64,000 nucleotides of DNA from Pseudomonadota bacterium. Its GTDB lineage: Bacteria > Pseudomonadota > Gammaproteobacteria > Burkholderiales > Burkholderiaceae_C. The notes beneath the pieces were generated by a model, which made no database searches, was not told where the DNA came from, and worked only from the letters and a program-made list of their open reading frames with translations. Numbering within the stretch: the stretch's first letter is position 1; each line of letters begins with the position of its first letter. The stretch is taken from NCBI GenBank assembly GCA_018241225.1, contig JAFEEG010000006.1, positions 88,838-152,837 of the forward strand, read 5' to 3'. Position numbers and translations under genes: made by a program. This document shows, in pieces, positions 44,570 through 53,465 of this stretch.

Positions 44570-45346
44570 ATGGACACCCGCAACCTCTTCTCGCTGCAAG
44601 GCCGCACCGCGCTCATCACCGGCGGCTCGCGCGGCATCGGCCGCATGATCGCGGAGGGCTTCCTGGCCCAGGGCGCCCGCGTCTACATCTCGGCGCGCAA
44701 GGCCGAAGCCTGCGACCAGACGGCCAAGGAGCTCTCGGCCTTCGGGCACTGCGTGTCGCTGCCGGCGGACGTCTCCACCGTGGAAGGCGCCAAGGGCCTG
44801 GTCGATGCCTACGCCAAGCACGAGAAGACGCTGGACATCCTGGTGAACAATGCCGGCGCCGCCTGGGGCGCGCCGTACGACGAGTTTCCGGAAAGCGGCT
44901 GGGACAAGGTGGTGGACCTGAACCTGAAGGCGCCCTTCTTCCTCACCCAGGCCCTCACGCCCATGCTGCGCACGGCGGCCGCTGCCGGGCACCTGGCCAA
45001 GGTGATCAATATCGCCTCCATCGACGGCGTGTCGGTCAATCCGCAAGAGACCTATTCGTACGCCGCGAGCAAGGCCGGCCTGATCCACATGACGCGTCGC
45101 ATGGCGCTGCGCCTGGCCCGCGACGGCATCGCGGTGAGCGCCATTGCCCCTGGCGCCTTTGCATCCAGCATGAACAAGGACGCGCGCGACCATGCGGAAG
45201 AAGTCAAGCAGCGCATTCCGGCGGGTCGCATCGGCACGCCCGAGGACATGGCCGGCGCGGCCATCTACCTGGCTTCGCGCGCTGGCGACTACGTGATGGG
45301 CTCGACCCTCATCGTCGACGGCGGCGTCACCCACGCAAGGGGCTGA
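44570..45346 (+). CDS. SDR-family oxidoreductase
   Basis: A 258-residue short-chain dehydrogenase/reductase. It shows ALITGGSRGIGRMIAEGF (cofactor glycine motif), LDILVNNAGAAWG, KVINIASIDGVSV (catalytic Ser) and YSYAASKAGLIHMTR (YxxxK), ending STLIVDGGVTHARG. The arginine-containing SARKAE after strand 2 suggests NADP(H). Relatives include RhlG-type 3-oxoacyl-ACP reductases; the substrate is unresolved. 55 bp downstream the GFA gene follows in the same orientation. Confidence 0.92.
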   Translation: MDTRNLFSLQGRTALITGGSRGIGRMIAEGFLAQGARVYISARKAEACDQTAKELSAFGHCVSLPADVSTVEGAKGLVDAYAKHEKTLDILVNNAGAAWGAPYDEFPESGWDKVVDLNLKAPFFLTQALTPMLRTAAAAGHLAKVINIASIDGVSVNPQETYSYAASKAGLIHMTRRMALRLARDGIAVSAIAPGAFASSMNKDARDHAEEVKQRIPAGRIGTPEDMAGAAIYLASRAGDYVMGSTLIVDGGVTHARG

Positions 45347-45401
45347 CACCGCGCCGCGGCGCATGCGAACATTGCGCTCTCCCACACAGGAGCAGCGCAG
45401 C

Positions 45402-45902
45402 ATGACCGACGCCACTGACTTCCCTGCCGAAGGCGGCTGTACCTGCCGCCAGGTGCGCTATCGGCTCACGTCGCGGCCGATGATCGTGCACTGCTGCCAT
45501 TGCCGCTGGTGCCAGCGCGAAACCGGGGCGTCGTTTGCGCTCAACGCGATGATCGAAGCGGACCGGGTGGAGCTGCTGGCTGGCGAGCCCGAGCTGGTGA
45601 ACACGCCATCCCTGAGCGGCAAGGGCCAGAAGATCTGGCGCTGCCCCAACTGCCGCATCGCGGTGTGGAGCAACTACGCCGGCCTGGGCGAGGCAGCGCG
45701 ATTCGTGCGCGTGGGCACACTCGACAACCCCGACCTGCTGCCGCCCGACATCCACATCTTCACCGAGTCGAAGCAGCCATGGGTGGCGCTGCCGCCCGAC
45801 AAGCCGGCCGTGGCCCAGTACTACAAGGCCTCCGAACTCTGGCCGAAGGAAAGCCTGGAGCGCCGCGCAACCCTGATCGCCAAGGTCCAGCAGCGCGCCT
45901 GA
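45402..45902 (+). CDS. GFA-family (glutathione-dependent formaldehyde-activating-like) protein
   Basis: A 166-residue zinc protein with the Mss4-like fold. The seven metal-binding cysteines appear as EGGCTCRQVRYRL, HCCHCRWCQRETGASFALNAM and IWRCPNCRIAVWSNY. Original family members spontaneously assist formaldehyde-glutathione adduct formation; most are uncharacterised. ATG 45402 has AGGAG about eight bases upstream, which excludes the in-frame ATG at 45363. Probably co-transcribed with the SDR gene. Confidence 0.9.
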   Translation: MTDATDFPAEGGCTCRQVRYRLTSRPMIVHCCHCRWCQRETGASFALNAMIEADRVELLAGEPELVNTPSLSGKGQKIWRCPNCRIAVWSNYAGLGEAARFVRVGTLDNPDLLPPDIHIFTESKQPWVALPPDKPAVAQYYKASELWPKESLERRATLIAKVQQRA

Positions 45903-45908
45903 TTCGAA

Positions 45909-46250
45909 TCAGGCGCCCTGGCGCTGCGGCGCAAGGCCGCGCAGCAGCGCTCGCAGCCGCCGCCACAGCCAGACCAGCGGCTCGGCCGGCTCGACCAGCA
46001 GCAGATGCACCTCGCCGGCGGCGGGCTCCATCTCCAGCCAGCCGCCGTCCTCCAGTTGCAGCCACTGGCCTTCGCCGATGCGATGCAGGGGGCTCACCGC
46101 CGTGTCCGACAGCCAGCGCGCCGGCTCGCGCAAGCGCAGCGAGCCCGACAGCACCTGCACGCCGGTGTTGGGGCGCACGGGAATGTGCAGCGTCTGCCCC
46201 ACCGGAAGCCGCAAGGGGCGGATGGTGGATTCGGAGTCGATCGTCCTCAT
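45909..46250 (-). CDS. DUF2917 family protein
   Basis: A 113-residue cupin-like small protein. RPLRLPVGQTLHIPVRPNTGVQVLSGSLRLREPARWLSD and IGEGQWLQLEDGGWLEME match DUF2917, with a Trp/Leu/Arg-rich C-terminus (EPLVWLWRRLRALLRGL). ATG 46248-46250 begins the conserved region. It ends six bases from the convergent GFA gene and is divergent from the MocR-type regulator, with 185 bp between them. In several genomes DUF2917 genes sit beside such regulators, but I cannot show a functional link from sequence. Confidence 0.82.
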   Translation of the reverse strand: MRTIDSESTIRPLRLPVGQTLHIPVRPNTGVQVLSGSLRLREPARWLSDTAVSPLHRIGEGQWLQLEDGGWLEMEPAAGEVHLLLVEPAEPLVWLWRRLRALLRGLAPQRQGA

Positions 46251-46435
46251 GGTGGCACCTCGTCGTCTATGAGCTGGAAGTGCCTTCATCGTAGAAACCG
46301 GGCCCGCGAAAAAACAGGCACAACAACAGGCCATCTGATGCGAAGCAGTTGCCTATTTCATCGCTCTGTTATGGTGCTTTTTTTACCAACTGCATCTGTC
46401 CCGGATGCGCCGCCTGCGCGAGCATCACCCCCCCA

Positions 46436-47935
46436 ATGGACCCGCAACAGCCGCCACAGCTGTACAAGCGCCTTGCCGCGCACTACCTGGACGCGATCCG
46501 CGCCGGCACGCTGGCGCGCGGCGCGCGCATGCCGTCGCTGCGCAAGCTCATGCAGTTGCACGGCATCAGCCTGTCGACCGCGCTGCAACTGTGCCGCGAG
46601 CTGGAAAGCGCCGGCTGGCTGGAGGCGCGCGACCGCTCGGGCTACTTCGTGCGCACGCCCGCGCGCGCCAGCCTCGCACCGCTGAACGAACCGGCGCTCG
46701 CCGCGCCCGATCCGGCGCAGTACGTGGGCATTCATGCGCGGGTGTCCGCCTTCGTGTCGAACCGGCGCAACCAGTCGGTGAAGATCAACTTTTCCATCGC
46801 CCGCGCCGCGCCGCAGCTCTACCCGGGCGAAGCACTGCGCACCGCCATGGCCAAGGGCCTGCGCCAGCGGCCCGAGATGCTCACCACCGCGCCGCAGCAG
46901 CGCGGCGAGGCCAGCTTTCGCTCGGTGCTGGCGCGGCGTGCGCTGGCCAGCGGCATGACCCTGGCGCCCGACGACATCCTGGTCACCAACGGCTGCATCG
47001 AGGCGCTCAACCTCGCGCTGCGCGCGGTGGCCAGTGCCGGCGACACCATCGCGGTGGAGTCGCCCACCTTCTATGGCCTGCTGCAGGTGCTCGAGAGCCT
47101 GGGCCTGCGCGCGCTGGAAATTCCCACCAGCCCGCAGACCGGCATCTCGCTCGAAGCGCTGGAGCTGGCGGCCGATACCTATGGCGAGATCAAGGCCGTG
47201 GTAGTGATTCCGCACCTGCAGAACCCGCTGGGCAGCGTGATGCCCGACGAGAACAAGCAGCGGCTGCTGCGCTTTTGCGAGGCGCGTGACATCGCGCTGA
47301 TCGAAGACGACACCTACAGCGCGCTGGTCGACAGCGCGGCGCCGCCGCGCGCCATCAAGTCGTGGGACCGCAGCGGGCGGGTGATCCACTGCGCCTCGCT
47401 GCACAAGATCCTGGCGCCCGGTCTGCGCCTGGGCTGGATGGCGGCGGGCCGCTGGCAGGCGCGGGTGGAAATGCTCAAGTACGCGCAGACGCGCAACAAC
47501 GAAAGCCTGGCCCAGCTGGGCGCCGCCGAGTTCATGGCCACCGGCGCCTACGACCGGCACCTGCGCCGCCTGCGCGCCGCGCTGGCCACGCAACGCGAGC
47601 AGACGGCCGAGGCCATTGCGCGCTACTTTCCGCCGGGCACGCGCATGAACGTGCCGCCGGGCGGCCTGCAACTGTGGGTGGAGCTGCCCGAAGGCCTGTC
47701 GGGCAACCGCCTGTGCGACGAGGCGCTGGCCGAGCAGATCCTGATCGCGCCAGGTTCGCTGTTCTCGAATTCAGTGCGCTTCGACCGCTTCACGCGGTTG
47801 AACTGCGGCTGGCCCTACACAGAAGAGATCGACGCTGCCCTGCGCCGGCTGGGCGAGATCGCCACCGCCCAGTTGCGCACGCCGGCGTCCCGGCCCCCGC
47901 CCGTCAGGACCAGCGCGACAGCTGCTCTTCCTTGA
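46436..47935 (+). CDS. MocR-type regulator (GntR HTH fused to PLP aminotransferase fold)
   Basis: A 499-residue fusion. Residues ~1-75 form a GntR winged helix (QLYKRLAAHYLDAIRAGTLARGARMPSLRKLMQLHGISLSTAL). The rest is an aminotransferase class I fold with VESPTFYGLLQVLESLG, PHLQNPLGSVMPDENKQRLL, IEDDTYSAL and SLHKILAPGLRLGWMAAG, where the lysine binds PLP. MocR proteins use bound PLP or amino compounds as effectors. ATG 46436-46438 starts at the domain edge. The divergent DUF2917 gene is the obvious candidate target. Its last 32 bases overlap the convergent metalloprotease gene. Confidence 0.9.
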   Translation: MDPQQPPQLYKRLAAHYLDAIRAGTLARGARMPSLRKLMQLHGISLSTALQLCRELESAGWLEARDRSGYFVRTPARASLAPLNEPALAAPDPAQYVGIHARVSAFVSNRRNQSVKINFSIARAAPQLYPGEALRTAMAKGLRQRPEMLTTAPQQRGEASFRSVLARRALASGMTLAPDDILVTNGCIEALNLALRAVASAGDTIAVESPTFYGLLQVLESLGLRALEIPTSPQTGISLEALELAADTYGEIKAVVVIPHLQNPLGSVMPDENKQRLLRFCEARDIALIEDDTYSALVDSAAPPRAIKSWDRSGRVIHCASLHKILAPGLRLGWMAAGRWQARVEMLKYAQTRNNESLAQLGAAEFMATGAYDRHLRRLRAALATQREQTAEAIARYFPPGTRMNVPPGGLQLWVELPEGLSGNRLCDEALAEQILIAPGSLFSNSVRFDRFTRLNCGWPYTEEIDAALRRLGEIATAQLRTPASRPPPVRTSATAALP

Positions 47936-48815
47936 GCTGCCGGCGCAGCTGGTGGTAGTCGGGCACCACGCTTTCCACCGTTTCCCAGAAGCGCGAGCTG
48001 TGGTCCATGACGCGCAGGTGGGAGAGCTCGTGCGCCACCACGTAGTCGATCACCGGCATGCGGAAATGCACCAGCCGCCAGTGCAGGCGGATGCCGCCAT
48101 CGGCGCTGGCGCTGCCCCAGCGGGTGGCGGCATTGGACAGCGAGAGCTTGCTCCAGCGCACACCCAGGCGCGGCGCGAAATGGTCGAGCCGCTCGGTGAA
48201 GATGCGACGCGCCTGGCGCATGAGCCAGGCTTGCGCCGCATCGCGCACCTGGGCGCTGCTGGCATTGCCGGCCAGCGCCAGACGCAGCACGCGCTCGCCG
48301 CCTGCATTGCCTTCACCGCCTGGCCCTACGTCGAGGATGGCACCGCCGCTGCCGGCAAAGGCATGGCGCGGGTCGAGCCGGACGATCACCGGCTCACCCA
48401 GGAAGTTGAATGTCGCACCGTCGCGCCATTCGATGCGCGAGGATTCCATGCGCTGGTGGCGCTCGCGCGTCTCGTCCAGCTTGCGCACGATCCATTCGGA
48501 CTTTTCCAGCAATGCTGCGTCCACGTCGCGCAGTGCCACCCAGCGCGGCGCCCGCACGCTCAGGCCCTCGGCCCCCACCACGAAGCCGATGGTGCGGCGC
48601 TGGGCCCGGATGAACTCGTAGGCCACCCGGGCATGGCCCAACATGATTTCGCGAGATGCCCGCGGATGCGTGAAATTGGCCGGCGCCAGGGCATCGGCCA
48701 AGGGAAGGGCCGGCGCTGCGGGGCCTGGTTCGGGCGCAGGCGCAGGTGCTGGCGCCACGGACGGCGCAGCCGGCGCGTCGAACAGGTCGAGCGTCATTTG
48801 CAGCAAGCCACGCAT
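47904..48815 (-). CDS. SprT/YgjP-like zinc metalloprotease (DUF45)
   Basis: A 303-residue M48-related protein. A low-complexity Ala/Pro N-terminus (about residues 10-45) precedes the YgjP domain: RTIGFVVGAEGLSVRAPRWV, WSKLSLSNAATRWGSASADGGIRLHWRLVHF and the zinc site VIDYVVAHELSHLRVMDHSSRFWETV (HExxH plus a later His). It is a member of the conserved corC-lnt-glyQS-gmhB-plsC run, lying 17 bp downstream of plsC. Substrate unknown. The gene start could be 48815 or the MTLDLFD methionine six residues later. Confidence 0.9.
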   Translation of the reverse strand: MRGLLQMTLDLFDAPAAPSVAPAPAPAPEPGPAAPALPLADALAPANFTHPRASREIMLGHARVAYEFIRAQRRTIGFVVGAEGLSVRAPRWVALRDVDAALLEKSEWIVRKLDETRERHQRMESSRIEWRDGATFNFLGEPVIVRLDPRHAFAGSGGAILDVGPGGEGNAGGERVLRLALAGNASSAQVRDAAQAWLMRQARRIFTERLDHFAPRLGVRWSKLSLSNAATRWGSASADGGIRLHWRLVHFRMPVIDYVVAHELSHLRVMDHSSRFWETVESVVPDYHQLRRQLKEEQLSRWS

Positions 48816-48832
48816 TGCGAACCTCGTGCGCG

Positions 48833-49576
48833 CTACTTCTGGCCGGCGTAGGCCTCGGGGTCGAGGCGGCGCATCTCGGCCTCGATCCAGGCCTCGACCT
48901 CGCGCATCAGTTCGTCAGGCTTGCGGCCTTCGCTGGAGATGGCGGGCCCGATGGAAACGTCCACCACGCCCGGGCGCTTGATGAACGCCTTGCGCGGCCA
49001 GACCTTGGCCGAGGTCACGGCAATGGGAATGACCGGCGCGCCGGTTTCCACCGCCAGGCGCGAGCCGCCCGACTTGTAGTGGCCCGCCTGGCCACGCGGA
49101 ATGCGCGTGCCCTCGGGGAACATGATGATCCAGATACCCTGCGCCAGCAGGCGCTTGCCCTGCGCCACCACCTTGTTGAAGGCCTGCGCACGCAGGCTGC
49201 GGTCGATGTGGATCATGTCCAGCCGCGCCATGGCCCAGCCGAAGAAGGGCACGTAGATCAGCTCACGCTTGAACACGAAGGCCAGCGGATGCGGCATCAG
49301 CGTGGGCAGGTAGAAGGTCTCGAAAGTGGACTGGTGCTTGACCAGCAGGATGGCGCCGGCGCGCTTGTCCTGCGGCAGGTTCTCCATGCCGGTGACGCGC
49401 GTGTGGATGCCCAGGATGACCCGCGCACCTCCGATGGCCCAGCTCAGCCAGCGCACCGCCATCCAGTACAGCGGTTCGCTTTTGGTCCAGAGCGACGCAA
49501 CCAGCATGATGATGGCCCAGGGCATGACGGTGACGAGCATCCACAAGGCATGGATGATGGAACGAATCAGGGGCAT
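48833..49576 (-). CDS. plsC: 1-acyl-sn-glycerol-3-phosphate acyltransferase
   Basis: Makes phosphatidic acid from lysophosphatidic acid at the inner membrane. The 247-residue protein has a hydrophobic N-terminus (ALWMLVTVMPWAIIMLVASLW), then the acyltransferase motifs VKHQSTFETFYLP (HxxxxD-like, here H-x4-E), MIHIDRSLRAQAFNKV, IIMFPEGTRIPRGQAGHYKSG (motif III) and VIPIAVTSAKVWP (motif IV). The motif-I acid is glutamate, as in other bacterial PlsC variants. It lies 24 bp downstream of gmhB in the conserved envelope cluster. Confidence 0.93.
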   Translation of the reverse strand: MPLIRSIIHALWMLVTVMPWAIIMLVASLWTKSEPLYWMAVRWLSWAIGGARVILGIHTRVTGMENLPQDKRAGAILLVKHQSTFETFYLPTLMPHPLAFVFKRELIYVPFFGWAMARLDMIHIDRSLRAQAFNKVVAQGKRLLAQGIWIIMFPEGTRIPRGQAGHYKSGGSRLAVETGAPVIPIAVTSAKVWPRKAFIKRPGVVDVSIGPAISSEGRKPDELMREVEAWIEAEMRRLDPEAYAGQK

Positions 49577-49600
49577 GAAGGAAGAAGAATCTGAAGAAAG

Positions 49601-50182
49601 TCAGGCAGCGTTGGCGATGCCGGCCTGCTGCGCTTCGCGCGCCAGCAGGAAGTCGACGAAGGCGGGCAGGTCCTCGTGCACCCGGGTACCCGGTGGATAC
49701 ACCGAGGGCAGCGGGTCGACGCCGCGGCAGGCCGCGCCCATGCCGGTGAGCAGCAGGTGCGGCTCGCACCCTGCCGCATGGCCGGCCTGCAGGTCGCGCA
49801 GGCTGTCGCCCGCGGTGGGCATGCCGCGCAGCTCGATGCCGTAGCGCTCGCCGATCTGCTCGAACAGACCCGGCATGGGCTTGCGGCAGTTGCAGCCTTC
49901 GTCGGGCGCATGTGGGCAGAAGAACACCGCGTCGACGCGGCCGCCCACGGCGGCCAGCATCTTGTGCATCTTGGCGTGCATGGCGTTGAGGGACGCCATG
50001 TCGAACAGCCCGCGCCCCAGGCCCGACTGGTTGGAGGCGATGGCCACCACCCAGCCCGCGTGGTTGAGCCGCGCAATGGCTTCCAGCGCGCCGGGCAGCG
50101 GCGTCCATTCGACGTCGCTCTTCACGAAATCCTCGCGGTGCACGTTGATGGTGCCGTTGCGATCGAGAATGACGAGCTTCAT
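49601..50182 (-). CDS. gmhB: D-glycero-D-manno-heptose 1,7-bisphosphate phosphatase GmhB, atypical motif I
   Basis: A step in ADP-heptose synthesis for the LPS core. The 193-residue HAD protein shows VAIASNQSGLGRGLFDM, the zinc loop FFCPHAPDEGCNCRKPMPGL and PTAGDSLRDLQAGHAAGCEPHLLLTG. Motif I, normally LDRDGTIN, reads LDRNGTIN (residues about 6-13): the second aspartate, the usual general acid, is asparagine. The first Asp nucleophile is kept. Base-level reading at 50150-50182 confirms the AAC codon. ATG 50180-50182 is the start. It is downstream of glyS by 40 bp and upstream of plsC. Confidence 0.88.
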   Translation of the reverse strand: MKLVILDRNGTINVHREDFVKSDVEWTPLPGALEAIARLNHAGWVVAIASNQSGLGRGLFDMASLNAMHAKMHKMLAAVGGRVDAVFFCPHAPDEGCNCRKPMPGLFEQIGERYGIELRGMPTAGDSLRDLQAGHAAGCEPHLLLTGMGAACRGVDPLPSVYPPGTRVHEDLPAFVDFLLAREAQQAGIANAA

Positions 50183-50222
50183 GGCATGGCCTTGCACGGC
50201 GTGGTGTCCCATTCTCTGCAAA

Positions 50223-52361
50223 TCAGACCGCCAGGCGCTCGAGTTGCGCCACGCGGTTCATGGCGCCATGCAGCTTGGACAGCAGGCCCAGGCGGTTCAG
50301 GCGCAGGTCGGTTTCCTCGGCGTTGACCATGACGCCATCGAAGAAGGCGTCGACCGGCGCGCGCAGCGCGGCCAGGGTCTGCAGCGAGGCGGTGTAGTCG
50401 CCGGCGGCGAATTGCGCATCGGCCTTGGGCACCACGCTTTGCATGGCTTCGTAGAGCGCGCCTTCGGCCGGCTCGCGGAACAGCGCGGCGTTGACGTGCG
50501 CGTCTGCCTCGGGCGATTTTTTCAGGATGTTGCCGATGCGCTTGTTGGCGGCCGCCAGTGCGGGCGCCTCTGGCAACGCCGCAAATGCGCGCACTGCGGC
50601 CAGCAGCTCGGGCACCAGCGCCAGGCGCTGGGGCTGCGAGACCAGCACGGCGTCGGCCTCCTGGGCGCTGGCACCCTGCTCGCGCAGGCTGCCCGAGAGC
50701 CGGTCGAAGACGAAGGCCTGCAAGCCGCTGACCGCGCCGTCGGCGTCGAACCCGGCCACGGCCGAGAACTGCTGCGCGGCCTTGGCCAGCAGCGACTGCA
50801 GTTCCAGCGGGAGCTTTTTCTCGACCAGCATGCGGATCACGCCCAGCGCGTGGCGGCGCAGCGCGAACGGGTCGCGATCGCCCGAAGGCAGGTTGCCGAT
50901 GCCGAACATGCCCACCAGCGTTTCGAGCTTGTCGGCCAGCGCCACCACCACGCCGACGTCGCCGCGCGGCAGGCTGTCGCCGGCAAAGCGCGGCTTGTAG
51001 TGGTCTTCGATGGCATCGGCCACTTCGGGCGCCAGGCCGTCATGCAGTGCGTAGTAGCGGCCCATGGTGCCTTGCAGCTCGGGGAATTCGCCCACCATGT
51101 CGGTGACCAGGTCGGCCTTGGCCAGCTGCGCGGCCTGCGTGGCGCGGGCGGCCAGTTCGGCGTCGCCCAGCGCCTCGGCTATGGCACGCGCGATGTGCAT
51201 CACGCGCGTCACGCGCTCGCCCTGGGTGCCCAGCTTGTTGTGATAGACGACCTTGTTCAGTTGCTCGACGCGCGAGGCCAGCGACTTCTTGCGGTCCTGG
51301 TCGAAGAAGAACTTGGCGTCGGCCAGGCGCGGGCGCACCACACGCTCGTTGCCGCCGATGACGGCGCTGGCGTCCTGCGGGCGGATGTTGCTCACCACCA
51401 GGAACTTGTTGGTCAGGCGGCCATGGGCGTCCAGCAGCGGGAAGTACTTCTGGTTGGCCTTCATCGTGAGGATGAGGCACTCCTGCGGCACGTCGAGAAA
51501 CTCGCGCTCGAATTCGCAGATGAGCACATTGGGGCGCTCGACCAGCGCGGTGACTTCGTCCAGCAGCGCGTCATCGTCGATGGGCACGGAGCCAGCGCCG
51601 ACCTTGAGGGCCGCCTCGGACAGCTGGCGGGCGATTTCCTGGCGGCGCGCCTCGAAGCCCGCGATGACGGCACCCTCGTCATTGAGTTGCAGCGCATAGC
51701 TGTCGGCATCGCGCAGCACGACCGGATCGACGCTGGCTTCGAAGCGGTGACCATGGGTTTCGCGGCCCGAGCGCAGGCCCAGGGCCTCCAGCGGCACCAG
51801 GTCGGCGCCATGCAGCGCCACCAGGCCGTGGGCGGGGCGCACGAAGCTGACGCTGGTCCAGCCGGGCAGCTCGCCGGTTTCGAGCTGGTAGCTCATCACC
51901 TTGGGAATGGGCAGCTTGGCAATCGCTTCTGCCAGGGCCTTCTGCAGACCCTCGGCCAGCTGCGCGCCACGCGCGGTGCTTTCGAAGAACAGCGCTTCGG
52001 CCTTGCCGTCCTGCGCGCGCTTGAGACCGGCCACCGCGGAGGCGTCAGCCCCCAGCGATGCGAGCTTCTTGAGCAGCGCCGGCGTCGGCTGGCCGGCCGC
52101 GTCCAGGCCCACGCTCACGGGCATGAGCTTTTGCGAGATGGCCCTGTCGGCAGCCTGCGCCGCCACGTCGGTGATGTGCGCCGCCAGGCGACGAGGCGAG
52201 GCATAGGCGGTGAGCACCGAGCCGCCATCGGCCAGGCCCTGGGCCACGAGCTGGTCGCGCAGCACACCGGCAAACGCGTCGCCCAGCTTGCGCAGCGCCT
52301 TGGGCGGGAGTTCCTCGACGAAGAGTTCGACGAGCAGGTTCTTCTTGTTGTTCATGGTCAT
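50223..52361 (-). CDS. glyS: Glycyl-tRNA synthetase beta subunit
   Basis: Partner of GlyQ in the tetrameric glycyl-tRNA synthetase; it recognises tRNA-Gly and supports charging. The 712-residue sequence starts MTMNNKKNLLVELFVEELPPKAL, the family hallmark, and contains FVRPAHGLVALHG, RPNVLICEFEREFLDVPQECLILTMKANQKYF, the HD-like DMVGEFPELQGTMGRYYALHDG and GDRDPFALRRHALGVIRM motifs, and a C-terminal DALR-type domain. ATG 52359-52361 follows the glyQ stop by three bases; an ATG six bases later (52353-52355) is equally possible. Confidence 0.97.
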   Translation of the reverse strand: MTMNNKKNLLVELFVEELPPKALRKLGDAFAGVLRDQLVAQGLADGGSVLTAYASPRRLAAHITDVAAQAADRAISQKLMPVSVGLDAAGQPTPALLKKLASLGADASAVAGLKRAQDGKAEALFFESTARGAQLAEGLQKALAEAIAKLPIPKVMSYQLETGELPGWTSVSFVRPAHGLVALHGADLVPLEALGLRSGRETHGHRFEASVDPVVLRDADSYALQLNDEGAVIAGFEARRQEIARQLSEAALKVGAGSVPIDDDALLDEVTALVERPNVLICEFEREFLDVPQECLILTMKANQKYFPLLDAHGRLTNKFLVVSNIRPQDASAVIGGNERVVRPRLADAKFFFDQDRKKSLASRVEQLNKVVYHNKLGTQGERVTRVMHIARAIAEALGDAELAARATQAAQLAKADLVTDMVGEFPELQGTMGRYYALHDGLAPEVADAIEDHYKPRFAGDSLPRGDVGVVVALADKLETLVGMFGIGNLPSGDRDPFALRRHALGVIRMLVEKKLPLELQSLLAKAAQQFSAVAGFDADGAVSGLQAFVFDRLSGSLREQGASAQEADAVLVSQPQRLALVPELLAAVRAFAALPEAPALAAANKRIGNILKKSPEADAHVNAALFREPAEGALYEAMQSVVPKADAQFAAGDYTASLQTLAALRAPVDAFFDGVMVNAEETDLRLNRLGLLSKLHGAMNRVAQLERLAV

Positions 52362-52364
52362 GGT

Positions 52365-53273
52365 TCAGGCCGCCTTCTTTGCCGGGATCTGAGCCACCCA
52401 CTCGCGCGGGGCCATCGGGAAACCCAGCCGTTCGCGGCTGTCGTAGTAGCTCTGCGCAACGGCACGCGCCAGGTTGCGGATGCGGCCGATGTAGGCGGCG
52501 CGCTCGGTCACGCTGATGGCGCCGCGAGCGTCCAGCAGGTTGAAGCTGTGTGCGGCCTTGAGCACCTGCTCGTAGGCGGGCAGCGCCAGTTGCTCTTCCA
52601 TGAGGTGCTTGGCCTGCTTTTCGTGCGCGGCAAAGGCCTGGAACAGGAAGTCGGCGTCGGAGTGCTCGAAGTTGTAGGTGGACTGCTCCACCTCGTTCTG
52701 CTTGTAGACGTCGCCGTAGCTCAGGCCTTCGGTCCACTTGAGGTTGTAGACGTTGTCCACGCCCTGCAGGTACATGGCCAGGCGCTCCAGGCCATAGGTG
52801 ATCTCGCCGGTGATGGGCCGGCAGTCGATGCCGCCCACCTGCTGGAAATAGGTGAACTGCGTCACTTCCATGCCGTTGAGCCAGACCTCCCAGCCCAGGC
52901 CCCAGGCGCCCAGCGTGGGGTTCTCCCAGTCGTCCTCGACAAAACGGATGTCGTTCTTCTTGAGGTCGAAGCCCAGGGCCTCCAGCGAGCCCAGGTACAG
53001 CTCCAGGATGTTGGCCGGCGCCGGCTTGAGCACGACCTGGTACTGGTAGTAGTGCTGCAGGCGGTTGGGGTTCTCGCCGTAGCGGCCGTCCTTGGGACGG
53101 CGGCTGGGCTGCACATAGGCAGCCTTCCATGGCTCGGGTCCTATGGCGCGCAGGAAGGTGGCCGTGTGCGAGGTACCCGCGCCCACCTCCATGTCGTAGG
53201 GCTGCAGCAGGGCGCAGCCCTGGGCATCCCAGTACGACTGCAGTTTGAGAATGATCTGTTGGAAGGTCAGCAT
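52365..53273 (-). CDS. glyQ: Glycyl-tRNA synthetase alpha subunit
   Basis: The class II catalytic subunit of bacterial (alpha2-beta2) glycyl-tRNA synthetase. The 302-residue protein opens [36 protein letters not shown], a near-invariant GlyQ start, and contains [32 protein letters not shown] (motif 2 region) and [24 protein letters not shown] (motif 3). Length is standard. It leads a glyQ-glyS-gmhB-plsC-DUF45 transcript on the minus strand. Confidence 0.97.
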   Translation of the reverse strand: MLTFQQIILKLQSYWDAQGCALLQPYDMEVGAGTSHTATFLRAIGPEPWKAAYVQPSRRPKDGRYGENPNRLQHYYQYQVVLKPAPANILELYLGSLEALGFDLKKNDIRFVEDDWENPTLGAWGLGWEVWLNGMEVTQFTYFQQVGGIDCRPITGEITYGLERLAMYLQGVDNVYNLKWTEGLSYGDVYKQNEVEQSTYNFEHSDADFLFQAFAAHEKQAKHLMEEQLALPAYEQVLKAAHSFNLLDARGAISVTERAAYIGRIRNLARAVAQSYYDSRERLGFPMAPREWVAQIPAKKAA

Positions 53274-53417
53274 GGGCTGGCCGGCAGTGGCCGGACGTAT
53301 GAATCGCTCGAGGGGCGGGTGCCCGCGAAATGAGCGATTTTACGAGGCCCGGCGAAAGGCGCTCGCCCCAGATGCCACGGCCTTCGTGCAGCCCGCCGGC
53401 AACGCAGCCCCCAAAAG

Positions 53418-53445
53418 AAAACGCCGGGAGGCTTCCCGGCGTTTT
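53418..53445. terminator. Bidirectional intrinsic terminator
   Basis: AAAACGCCGGGA (53418-53429) pairs with TCCCGGCGTTTT (53434-53445) around a 4-base loop. On the plus strand it runs into TCCTT; on the minus strand the stem ends in T-rich DNA. It lies just downstream of the small secreted gene on the minus strand and must be its terminator. Confidence 0.85.
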
Positions 53446-53465
53446 TCCTTCTGTGTGCGTGCCGC

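Noticed and set aside
49875-53333. A 1152-codon frame on the plus strand over gmhB, glyS and glyQ
   Set aside because: Three well-conserved genes occupy the opposite strand, and the putative product shows no motif.
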